Shown here piece after piece: positions 23,101 to 34,088 of a DNA stretch of 64,000 bases. The position numbers and the translations under genes were made by a program. The DNA comes from Aquarana catesbeiana (Eukaryota; Chordata; Amphibia; Anura; Ranidae): the NCBI RefSeq assembly GCF_042186555.1, contig NC_133327.1, forward strand, positions 105,923,167 to 105,987,166. Direction: 5' to 3'. The notes below the pieces were generated by a model, which searched no databases, had not been told where the DNA came from, and was given only the letters and a program-made list of their open reading frames with translations. The stretch's first letter is position 1. Every line of letters begins with the position of its first letter.

Positions 23101-23320
23101 CAATGAATTGTTTTTTTTCCTTTAAGAACAGGAAAATATTGTTGAAAAGATCATTTGTGAAACTGCAGGAGGCGGAGCCTAGCGGAGCAGACATGCATTG
23201 TTAGAGCTCCTTACCGCTGAGGAGAGAAGAGAAGGACAAAGCGGAGCCTGCAGGCTCAAAAGGTATCCATTTGAACCTTTTTGCCCCAGGGAAAAAACTG
23301 TGAAAGTTTGGGCAGGAAAT

Positions 23321-24388
23321 ATGGTACTGGGAGGAAACCGTGGTAGAAATAAAAATCACCTCACAAAGAGCTCACAGGCACTCACTGCAGCTGAAGCAGC
23401 TCCAGTCACCTCACAAGATACAGCATCAGGGCGCTCTCACAGACAGAAAATGTCACAACAAGACTCTCCATTTGAGTCAGATACAGAACAAATCCTCTCA
23501 CAAACTTCTCCACAAGCCTCCTCAGTATCCCCAGTAATATTATTACAATTTGAAAAGATGCTTCATAAGGCTTTAAAACAAACCTCAGACCAAATAACAA
23601 ACAGCCTAACCAAAGAAATAAGAGAGCTGGGAAACCGCACCGCAGCCTTAGAAATAAAAATGGATGAAATTGAAATTACAACCCAAGAAAATATAACAGA
23701 ATTGGAACAATTAAAAAAAGAGAATTTAATACTTCAAACTAAGCTCGAAGATTAGGAAAATAGAGCCAGATGTTCAAACTTGCGCATAAGGGGAATACCT
23801 GAAACTGTGACAGACCTGCAATCTACTATTACTGCTCTATTACAAGAACTAAAGCCAGATATCCCTATTGAACGTTTAGAACTGGACAGAGTACACAGAG
23901 CCCTCACAGCCAAAAAGAAAGATGGACCCCCACGTGATATAATCACAAAATTTCATTATTACAGAACGAAAGAACAAATACTAATTGCTGCAAGAGAAAA
24001 AAAGGAACTTAATTTTCAAGGACACAATTATCAAATTTTTGCTGACCTATCCCAACTTACTATTACTAAAAGACGATCCATGAAACCCCAACTAATGATA
24101 CTGCAACGCCACAACATTATGTATCAATGGGGCTTCCCCTTTTCAGTCAGATTTAACTACCAAGGTACAATTTACAGAAGCAGATCAGCAGATGAACTAC
24201 AACAAACCCTTTTAAAATTAAATCTGACAGAACCCACAAGCAGCAACACTCCCACACGCAGAAGAATGGCATCATCTTCACCTTCAGGCAGCACCCAGAA
24301 AATTCCAGAACAAAATGGGAATCATCATTCCCACAAAAGAGGCCGTTATGCCACATCATCCATGGACCAAGAAGATTCAATGGACTGA
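23321..24388 (+). pseudogene. LINE copy A ORF1 (L1 ORF1p-like RNA-binding protein), one stop codon
   Basis: ORF1 proteins coat LINE RNA as trimers. Starting at the ATG at 23321, the frame codes for a charged N-terminus and a coiled coil (EITTQENITELEQLKKEN region). It meets a TAG at 23753-23755 just before the ENRARCSNLRIRG motif, then continues in the same frame through a Transposase_22-like RRM/C-terminal part to 24388. The full frame would be 355 codons, about the usual length. The damage is a single nonsense codon. Confidence 0.85.
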
Positions 24389-25347
24389 CATCCTAATTCC
24401 TGATATCTCTTCATTTATTATACTAAGAGATGGTTCTCTATAAAAAACCTATACTTATAACTGAATGAAACTGCATTCTGATAGTCACACACCGTGTGGG
24501 ATCATGTTACATTCCAGTTATATTTCTTATTACTTCTGATTCATATAGCCTTAGAATATATAAGTGAAATAAGGAAATTCTTGTTCAGTTATATATTATC
24601 AGGTAATAACAATAGATTTATTACTTTTTAGGACAAATATGTTCAATAATCCAGAAGTAATGGAAGCTTTTTTTTTTTTTTTTTTTCTTTCTTTTCTTAA
24701 AACAAATATATTATTACCTAACTAGTTCCTAGAATTATGTTTTTGTTTATTCTAATCTGAAGCAATACAACCTCAATTTTATGAATTAACATATCTAAAC
24801 AGTTACATATGCATAAAATATGTAATTGTTTACTCTAAAAGGGTTAAAATCCAAAAATAATTCAAACTATCTTCATCAATACCAAAGTTATTAACAGTAC
24901 CTTTCTAACTGAATTATTTAGCCTAGGGCAAGACTAACCATATACAACCACCCTGGAATAAATAATTTCAACAAAAACTATATTCTGCACTCCAACTAAT
25001 GAACATCATTTTGATGTCTTTTGACATAGCACTTCTCTCCTGTAAGCGGAAGATCCGTGTACCCCCATTAGCCCTCCTCATTCTCCCAACCATATTATGT
25101 GGGAGTGTGACGAAGGCACTTATTCCCCTGAGAGAGATATTTATTCTCTTTCACGGGTAAATTGTGATTACTTGCAAAAAATAATTTATACAATGTATCA
25201 TCTAATCTCATATGTTTTTTGTTTACTCTTTACTCCAGAATTCACTGGTTTCTTTTCTATCTATTCATCTCTTCAGTCCACACAGGTTGATCTGCGCAGT
25301 CAGCTCTGCATAACAAAAAGTAAGTCAAAACTATTTGATCTATTGCC
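24389..25347 (+). other. LINE copy A inter-ORF spacer
   Basis: AT-rich spacer with a T run at 24669-24687 and no conserved open frame. It lies inside the target-duplication boundaries and so belongs to the LINE. Confidence 0.7.
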
Positions 25348-28300
25348 ATGGCACCACTGAATATACTTTCCCTGAATGTTCAGGGAATAAATGTCCCTCA
25401 AAAAAGGACCAAAGCCTTCCGTACTTTCCATAACAAGAAGGCTCACATAGTATGCCTCCAAGAAACACACTTCACCAAAGATTCTACTCCAAAATATATT
25501 TCTCCTTTTTATCAACAAATTTACACGGCTTCTGCCTGTACCAAGCAAAGGGGAACTCTAATTGCATTTCACCGATCCACACCATTCACCTTATCATCAG
25601 AAATTAAAGACCCAGAAGGTAGATACCTGATACTCATGGGTTATATAATGGATACAGCAATCACGGTGATTTCCTACTATGCTCCTAACAAACAACCTAC
25701 ACCATTCCTCTCACATATATTACAAGTGATTAATACACACAAAATAGGAACAGTGATAATGTGTGGGGATTCGAACCAGGTCCTCCTCCCATTTCTAGAT
25801 AAATCACCTTTTACACCATCCAAAATAACCTCTAGATTACCTTTTTCTCAACTTCTTTCCAAATACAATCTGGTAGATTCATGGAGAGAAAGTAACCCAA
25901 TGAAAAAGAAATTCACTTATTTCTCGCACCCTCATCAAACCTTCACCAGAATAGATCATATTTTTCTAACAATAGGAATGATACCAGAAATTATTGCATC
26001 AGATATAATTCCGATTCCGTGGTCTGATCATAATGCAGTATACACTACTATAGCCTCAGCCATACCAAAAGCGCATGACCCAACGTGGTACTTACCGGAC
26101 ATAATGCTCAAACACCCACTACATCAGATGGCCATTGAACAATCTTTAAAGGGGTTGTAAAGGTAAAAATTTTTTCACCTTAATGCATTCTATGCATTAA
26201 GGTGAAAAAACTTTTGACAGTACCGCCGCCCCCAGGCCCCCCGTTTTACTTACCTGACGCCTCGAATCTTCGCTGCTCGTCCTCGTCATCTTCATTGCAG
26301 CTCAGCCTGGTCGCTGATTGGCTGCAGTGGATGGATTGAAAGCAGCGCAGCCATTGGCTCGTGCTGCTGTCAATCACATCCGATGACGCGGCACGCCGGG
26401 GGGCGGGGCCGAGTGATACAGCCAGCGTCATCGGATGCACAGTGAAGGTAAGTATAACATGTTTGTTATTTAAAAAAAAAAAAAAAATTACCTTTACAAC
26501 CCCTTTAAAGGAATACATATCAATTAATAATACAACAGACATCTCCCCAATAACACTGTGGGAAGCTCATAAGCCTGTCTTGCGTGGTAGAATACAAAGA
26601 CAAATGGCACTATTTAAACGGGAACGCAAAAATCTAGCAAAAAAACTAGAACTCAATTTTAATGCAGCCTACATATCATTTCAAGATAATCCATCTCAGA
26701 GTACAAAATCTCATCTGGAAAAATCTAGATTGGAATACGATCTATTTCTCACTGAGTCAGTTGATGAATCCCTCAAACGCTCCAAACACAATTTCTACAT
26801 GAATACAAACAAACCAGGTACATATTTGGCTCGGGCATTAAATTCAACTAACAAATCTTTCAAACCAATACGTTTGAAATTATCAAAAAATGTTTACACT
26901 TGTAATCCAGTTAAAATAGTCCATAAATTTCACTCACATCTCGCAACTTTATACAAGACAAACAATGAATTTAATCCTACAGAGGCTGAATCCTTCTTCT
27001 CAAAAATAACCTTACCTGAGTTTGAATGAGCCTCTAACTATAGATGAAGTTGCTAACGCCATAAAAGACCTAAAACTTAACAAAAGACCAGGCCCAGACG
27101 GCTACTCAGCTTTATACTATAAAACATTCTCAGAAATACTCTCTCCCATTCTCACTGAAACTTTTAACAAACTTCTAGATGGACATTCTTTTCGGCAAGA
27201 AACACTAATGGCAATTGTTTGTATGATCCCAAAACCCCTTTCTGATGATACTTCCTGTGTGAATTATCGGCCTATCTCTCTGTTAAACCTCGATATTAAA
27301 TTATTAGCAAAAATAATAGCAAAACGCCTCAATAGCATTATAGGAAAATTAATACATAGAGATCAAGTAGGCTTCATGCCAAATAGACAGGCAGGCGATA
27401 ATATACGCAGGGCAGTGTTATTGGCACATATTGCTAAAAAAACGGAAAATCCCTTTATGTTTTCTATCTCTCGATATTAAGAGGGCATTTGACACAGTAT
27501 CCTGGCAATATATGCAATATTCATTACAAAAATGGGGTTTTGGACCCCACTTTTTAACATGGATCAAAGCATTATATAATAAACCCAAAGCCTATATAAA
27601 ATATGCTGGATACAAATCTGAAGCCTTTAATATCGAAAGAGGTACCCGACGGGGTTGCCCATTATCTCCCTTATTATTTGCCCTTATACTCGAACCCATG
27701 GCCCAATATATCAAAACAAACCAAACTATAACTGGCATTGAAGTAGGAGGTATTACACACAAATTATGTATATTTGCAGACGATATATTACTTTTTCTAT
27801 CATCACCACAGGTCTCTGGTCCTAACTTAATACCAGCTCTTGATGGATTTGCAGCCCTATCCGGCCTTATGATTAATCCTAAGAAATGCCTAGTGCTTTT
27901 CACTCACAAACATGGAATTGATCCTGGCTAGGGCTGCACTCCCATTCACATGGGCAGAAAAATCAATCCCATATCTTGGAATTCATTTAACAGCCTCTCA
28001 TTCTGACTTATTCTCAACCAATTATCCTCCTGTATTAAGACAGATCACAAATCTAATAAAACAATGGTCGCAACTTCCTTTATCCTGGATGGGGAAGATT
28101 AATGCAATCAAAATGACTATTCTACACAAATTGCTTTATCTATTCAGAGTCCTCCCTATTCCAATTCCTTCCTATTTTTTGAGAATAGTACAAAAAAGAG
28201 CAACTTCGTTTATATGGGGCTCTTCTAAACCACGTATACCTATACACACACTACATCTTCCCAAAAATAAAGGAGGCCTGGGATACCCTAATTTTACTAA

Positions 28301-29471
28301 CTACTACAGAGCGGCACATTTGGCCAGTCTGTCCAAATACCATGCAAAACAGGAAATCCCATTATGGGTATTTATAGAGGCTTCAGAAAATGACCCTCTA
28401 TTAATATCAAATTTATTATGGCTTGATCCTAAAGACCGCTTTAAAATTCATAATCCCATAACTAAACACTTCTTATCTCTCTGGGATAAACTAAAAACCA
28501 AATATCAGTTACAATCTCCACACAATCCTCTCCTTTCTTTTATCAGAAATCCGGCCTTTTATCCGGCATGGATCTACCCAAATTCTTTTAAAGCTTGGAC
28601 AACATCAGGCATTCAGACACTAAATGACTTCATAGCATCTAAATCATTCCTTTCATTCCCATCGCTTAGAGAAAAATATGATCTACCAAACTCTGAGATA
28701 TTTAGATATCTCAAAATCAAAAATTTCTATACACCATTCCTAAAGGGGGATACACCATTATCCCAATTATCCATTTTTGAATCAATCTGTACAAAAGATC
28801 CATTTGCTAAAGGTACAATTTCATCAGTTTATAATCAATTATATGGAGTAGCAAATCTTAATAGACCCTCTTACGTTCAGAGGTGGGAGGAGGACCTGGG
28901 ACGAACTTTAGAAGACACGGACTGGTCTAACATATGGCTCACATCTAAGTCATCTTCACCCAACATCTTAGCACTGGAGACAAATTATAAAGTCCTAACT
29001 CGCTGGTACCTTGTACCCGCTAGAGTGGCAAAATATTCACCTAATACCTCAGCTCTTTGTTTTCGAGGATGCCCAGAAATAGGCACATATTTACACATAT
29101 GGTGGACGTGCCCAGTAATCCAAACCTTCTGGAAGGAAGTCTTCGTGATTGCATCTAAAATATTTAAAAAAATAATACAACCAGATCCATATTTAACTTT
29201 ACTTAATCTAAAACCGGAATGGTTAACACTCTCTCAATTCAAACTTATGATCCAACTAATAACGGCTGCAAAACAAACAGTGGCCAAGGCATGGAAATCT
29301 CCTACATTGGTACTAGCAGAAACAATTCACAGAATGAATAATACAATGTCCCATGCTAAGATGGTAGCCATCGATCAAAATCAAATTCCAAAATTTGAAA
29401 AACTTTGGCATCCTTGGATAAAACAACAGTTCCTGTCAAACTTCAATGACTCTGTCCTGTTGCCATGGTAA
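25348..29471 (+). pseudogene. LINE copy A ORF2 (endonuclease-reverse transcriptase), broken
   Basis: ORF2 would nick DNA and prime reverse transcription. The APE-type endonuclease at the start shows SLNVQG, CLQETHF, YYAPN, CGDSNQ (usually GDFN) and WSDHNAVY. A 355-bp TTAA MITE interrupts the frame at 26150-26504; the reading frame resumes exactly after it. The RT part shows RPGPDGY, NYRPISLLNLD, LDIKRAFD, RRGCPLSPLL and FADDILLF, then a long C-terminal domain with a CFRGC-H-type motif. Frameshifts lie near 27020, near 27435-27470 (close to an A run) and near 27910. The last part, to 29471, is one open frame of 519 codons. Confidence 0.9.
26150..26504. mobile_element. TTAA-flanked MITE, 355 bp, inside LINE ORF2
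   Basis: TTAA lies at 26146-26149 and 26505-26508. The ends are a perfect 17-bp inverted repeat, AGGGGTTGTAAAGGTAA. A hairpin with arms CACCTTAATGCAT lies just inside the left end. Removing the element plus one TTAA restores the host reading frame locally, which defines its limits to the base. It carries the splice-donor-like word AAGGTAAGTATAAC near its right end. Confidence 0.95.
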
Positions 29472-29915
29472 CAGATTAAATGACTTACAGAGACACCCAT
29501 TCTAAGGCTTCAAAGAGAAATAAAAAGAATAATAAACTGACGAGCGGGACAACCTTGTGGACCATACCTCTACCTTTCAACCCTTTTTTTTCTTTCTCTT
29601 TCCTTTTCTCCACCTTATGATTAAAGCTCATTATCAGAATTTATTTGACCTATATACACTCTACTTGTAAACAATATGTATAGTAGGTATAAATCATTTA
29701 AATACCTACAAAAGTAACTAAGGAAATGATATATATCTTTAATTTAGGTTTACGTGAACCCAATGTTTAATATTTGAAATTTCATGATATTTACCTATAT
29801 AAACCCTACTGTAAAACAATGAGCTTACTTTATAGATCCTTGTAAACTTACTTTATGTATCTTTATAACATTGTATACTCAATAAACTTCTTTTGACAAG
29901 GAAAAGATCATTTGT

Positions 29916-30284
29916 AGGATCTTCCGAGCTATGTCCTTCAAGTCCTACTAAACAGATAATATTCTATAGCACAATTCTGCTATATCTATCTTTTGATAGG
30001 CCCTCAGTCTACAATGCAAACCATGTTGAGATCCAATACCTCATGCACACACCAATCAATGTGCAGTTATAACAGGAGCAAGCACTCAAACTGCCTACTG
30101 CAAAAGCCCAATGGCAGGATCTGTGCTAAGTTGTAGATTTTAGTAGTAGATCCCTGGCCTCACTGTACTGCCACTGGAGCTGGTCCAAGCCTTTGGAGAG
30201 GCAAGGTAGTGACAGACGTATGCATTACACTTAGTAACAAGAAAGGAGAATGTACACCTTGATTAGTACATAAGCAAAGTTTGT
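29916..30284. other. unassigned DNA between LINE copy A and a TTAA element
   Basis: No feature supported. Confidence 0.4.
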
Positions 30285-30288
30285 TTAA

Positions 30289-31544
30289 CCACTTAAGGAC
30301 CAGAAGGATTTTCCCCTTTAATGACCAGCCCATTTTTTGCAATACGGCACTGCGTCACTTTACCTGACAATTGCTCACGAGACGCTGTACCCAAACAAAA
30401 CTGATTTCCTTTTTTTCCCACAAAAAGAGCTTTCTTTTGGTAGTATTTGATCACCTCTGCGTTTTTTATTTTTTGCGCTATAAACAAAGAGCGACAATTT
30501 TGAAAAAAAATTTTTTTTAACTTTTTGCTATAATACATAATCCAAAAAAATATATAAAAAAACTAAATTTCTAAATCAGTTTATGCTGATATATATATTC
30601 TTCTACATATTTTTGGGACTTTGAATGAGACGCATGATAACATGCATCTACATCCCTAATCAGGTACATAAAGAAAGAGGGTCGGGACTTTAAATGAGGT
30701 GTGTATATTGTAGCTAATCGAAGGCGTCAAAGTGAAAACATGAACAAGTATTTATTTGTTTGCCATGATTGAGTAGGTACATAGCAGACAATACATGCAA
30801 TAGTAGCACATAATATAACAAATCATGTATCCAAGTCATTTACATGTTAAAAGCATGAATAGAATATACAATAATATTGTCCTCAATAATCAATAATCAA
30901 TGATAAGTTATAATCCACAGTATTGCCTGGATCCAAAGACCATGTAAGTATGTGTGCGTTGCATCTAGGTTAAGCCCGACGCGTTTCATGGGATCTATCC
31001 AATCATCAGGGGCGGATGCATGACACATCTATAAGAGATAAGTATATCAAAATCAACCATTCATGGACAAAAATTGGAAAAAAAAAAAAATATACAGGGA
31101 GGATAAAATAGTCATCCCTGTAAGACTCACATATCTGCTTAGTGTGAAGCAAACACTCCACCAGGGTGCTAGGGCCACAATGAATGCCTGGTCCGGGAAG
31201 CTGTGGTAATAGGGTCCAACAGGAACACAGGGAGCATGAATGTAGGACAATAGGACAAATGGGCTCCATTCTGTGGATCAATGAAAATATGAAATACCAA
31301 ATGGTACTGAAAATCTAAAAATGTAAACTAATCAAAGAGAGGAGCCCAAATAAAATGAGTATAAACTGATATAAAAACAGCACAAGTCCACGGGCACGCT
31401 CTCGCAGCGGGTGTGAGCGTGCGGCGGCAGCAGCATACTCCCACCCCACAACTACACCCGCGCGAGCCGCCGTACGGCTACGACAAATCGCGCAGCAGAG
31501 CCAACCTACCACCGTAAAAATGACGCCGGCTGGTCTGCAAGTAG
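30289..31544. mobile_element. TTAA-flanked element, about 1.26 kb, with a nested repeat
   Basis: TTAA lies at 30285-30288 and 31545-31548. The left end CCACTTAAGGACCAG and the reverse complement of the right end, CTACTTGCAGACCAGCC, are imperfect inverted repeats. Its left 300 bp match the reverse complement of 22460-22740. A separate repeat of about 700 bp (roughly 30620-31390, with GACGCGTTTCATGGG near 30980) appears inserted. The right-hand TTAA is shared with the next element. Confidence 0.7.
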
Positions 31545-31548
31545 TTAA

Positions 31549-31990
31549 AAAGGTTCTAAAGTTAAAGCATTTTTTACCTTAATGCATTCCCCCTCCCCAA
31601 ACACATACCTGAGTTCTGTATCTATCCAATGCTGTGCCTGGCTGTATCTGGTCTCTCCTCTCTTCCTGCTCTCACAAACTTTGCTGAGGCACCAAAAGCC
31701 ATTAGCTCCTGCTGCTGTCAGTCAAATCCTGTGAACAGAGAGTGGGGGGCAGAGCCAGACCACATTGTGTCTATGGACGCACACAGTCTGGCTCGGGAGC
31801 AAGTCTGTAAATCTGCCCCAAAAGCAAGCAGCTTGCTACGGGGGCAGACATAGAAGAGGAGGAGCAGTGCATGCTGACCAGGGACCTCAGAAGAAGAAAA
31901 AGGGGGTTACTCTGTGCAAAACTAAAGCACAAAGCAGGTAAGTATAACATGTTTATTATTTTAATTTTAAAAATTGCTTTTACAACTGCT
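31549..31990. mobile_element. TTAA-flanked MITE, 442 bp
   Basis: TTAA lies at 31545-31548 (shared with the previous element) and 31991-31994. The ends are AAAGGTTCTAAAGTTAAAG and GCTTTTACAACTGCT. Inside are a TTACCTTAATGCATT word and CAGGTAAGTATAACATG, both also found in the 26150 and 57234 elements. It has no gene. Confidence 0.75.
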
Positions 31991-31994
31991 TTAA

Positions 31995-32244
31995 GGTTAG
32001 AACCATAAATCAAGTTTCCTTACAAAAACCTAAATATATCACAGTATAAGAATAAAAGGCAGTACATTGAACAGCTAGCGTTTTAAATGCTTATGCATAT
32101 GTTTTTATCAATTATATAATACAGAAAGTATACATTATTCATCAATATATAAATAAGATTTCAACATCTCTCCATGTACACTAGGCATAATCTCAACAAC
32201 AAAACTGTAGGAAATAACAAAGTGGTATGATGGGGTGATCAAAA
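31995..32244. other. unassigned AT-rich DNA
   Basis: No feature supported. Confidence 0.4.
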
Positions 32245-32392
32245 ATATCAGTACAGGGGGCGGAGTTAGCCGGAGCAGAACCTGGACGCTTAATTGCATA
32301 GCTCAGCAGCCAGGGGACACAATCCAGCACAATCGGCCCACACCACAACTCCATCCGCACCCATCCTCGCTCCAGACATTCAGGAGACTAAG

Positions 32393-33544
32393 ATGCAGCC
32401 ATCCAGGAAAAGATTTACGGAGCACAAGCCCCAAAAACTGACGGAATTCGCTTACAAGCCGGCGGGCTGGGATTCCCAAGATGGCGCCGACCAGGCCACG
32501 CTGCCCGAACCGTACACGGACCTCCCGGATGACATCCAGGACACACAGCACACTACAGGTACTAACCCTGACAAGCACCAAGCCCCAGAGTGTGACCCTC
32601 TTCCCAGCAGCCCAGCAAAAGCTAGGATGAGGCTAGATACACCGCTGCTGCACACACAGCGCCAGCAAATTGAGGCCCAGGCTCCCATCCCCTTCTCCAT
32701 AGACCAGGCCCTGCACTCCTCCATGGCCTCTTTCCCCACATCAGGGCAGCCAGTCATGGACACAACCCTAAAGGACATGCTTCTATCCCTGCAGTCCTCC
32801 CTCATGAATGATCTTTCATCCATGTTTCACAGAGTCACCTCTGACATTCACAAGCTAGATGACAGAATGACTAATGCTGAGAGGGGAATACAGGCCTGCA
32901 CTTCCATAGTAAATGAAGTGATTGATTCTTATGACACTGTTAAGGAGGAACAGGCATGGATGCACGCCAAAATGGTGGATTTAGAAGACAGGTCACGCAG
33001 GAACAACATTAAACTGAGGGGAGTCCCAGAGTCCATACTCCCCGTGGACCTACCGCGATACGCGAAAGAATTGATACACCTAGTGATACCTGAGGCCTCC
33101 CCACGAGATGCCATCATTGACAGAATACACAGAATCGCCAAACCGTCCCACCTGGCAGGCTCAGTCCCTAGAGATGTACTGATGAGGGTTCACTTCTATC
33201 AAACCAAAGAAAAACTCCTTATGGGCCTTAGAGCCAAATCACCACTACCTGCCCCCTATACTGGGATACAACTCTTCCCTGACCTGTCCAAGTACACCCT
33301 CCAACTGCGACGTCAACTAAACCCGATAACCAAAGGCCTACAGAACCATAAGGTACCGTACAAATGGCGCCATCCAGCTACCATCCTTGTTGTCCGCAAT
33401 GGTCAGACACACGCAATAGGAGACCTGGACAAAGGCCTCAAGCTCCTCCACTCCTGGAGCATAATCCCTGACATGGCAGTCTCTGACCCACAAACCAACG
33501 GTGTTATACCACCTCGTAGACAACAAACTCGCCACTTCACCTGA
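32393..33544 (+). CDS. LINE copy B ORF1 (L1 ORF1p-like RNA-binding protein), 383 aa, intact
   Basis: The protein should bind LINE RNA and act as a chaperone in the retrotransposition particle. I start at the ATG at 32393 (MQPSRKRF); the frame is open upstream but has no ATG. A proline/charge-rich N-terminus of about 150 residues is followed by a short coiled coil (DDRMTNAERGIQ region), then LEDRSRRNNIKLRGVPES, the entry to the RRM-like part. The C-terminal domain contains FYQTKEKLLMG and LFPDLSKYTLQLRR. There is no stop or frameshift. ORF2 starts 545 bases downstream. Confidence 0.88.
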   Translation: MQPSRKRFTEHKPQKLTEFAYKPAGWDSQDGADQATLPEPYTDLPDDIQDTQHTTGTNPDKHQAPECDPLPSSPAKARMRLDTPLLHTQRQQIEAQAPIPFSIDQALHSSMASFPTSGQPVMDTTLKDMLLSLQSSLMNDLSSMFHRVTSDIHKLDDRMTNAERGIQACTSIVNEVIDSYDTVKEEQAWMHAKMVDLEDRSRRNNIKLRGVPESILPVDLPRYAKELIHLVIPEASPRDAIIDRIHRIAKPSHLAGSVPRDVLMRVHFYQTKEKLLMGLRAKSPLPAPYTGIQLFPDLSKYTLQLRRQLNPITKGLQNHKVPYKWRHPATILVVRNGQTHAIGDLDKGLKLLHSWSIIPDMAVSDPQTNGVIPPRRQQTRHFT

Positions 33545-34088
33545 GGATGCTCGCTTCTCCGCTACAATGGCCGACAACTCCTTCCATAGTTCCCCTGAGC
33601 CCTGACAACCTGTTACCTTAGCTCTCTACCTCCGGTGATACTGACTCTGTTTACCCCCACGTAGAGGATTCAACGGTGTCAAACACCCCCTCTAATCTTC
33701 ACTTTAGTTGAAATATACAGCAATAACAATATCATATCAATCAACAGCGAATCAAACTCCAAGTTCTTTTTCCACTAATTTCCGCATTCTATACCAGTGA
33801 TCTGTTAATGCATTTCTCTATTGGTTACTGACATATTGCTCTATCCACAGCACTCTAGTCCTCTTCTATTTCAGACCCTTGGATTGCCAACAGCACACCT
33901 CTGCGCTCTAACTCCAGGACCCACCAGCAACCAGAAGAAACATCATCCCACTACTGGTACCTCAACATATCTGCAATCGGACTTCCACTTCCAGATCAAC
34001 GCAGCTGACCCCCATCTACCACCAGACTCACCCTCTAGCAGCGAACCTAAGTGTTGCACTCAACACCCACCAGCCTCACAGCCACAAA

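Larger units (their letters stand above)
23159..29900 (+). mobile_element. full-length L1/Tx1-like LINE (copy A), inactive
   Basis: A 15-bp duplication GAAAAGATCATTTGT flanks the element at 23144-23158 and 29901-29915, so both ends are intact. It starts near GGAGGCGGAGCCTAGCGGAG, which matches the start of LINE copy B (32256). It contains ORF1 (23321-24388), a ~960-bp spacer, and ORF2 (25348-29471). It ends shortly after AATAAA (29881) without a long A tail. A TTAA MITE was inserted later at 26150-26504. Stops and frameshifts make it inactive. Confidence 0.9.
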
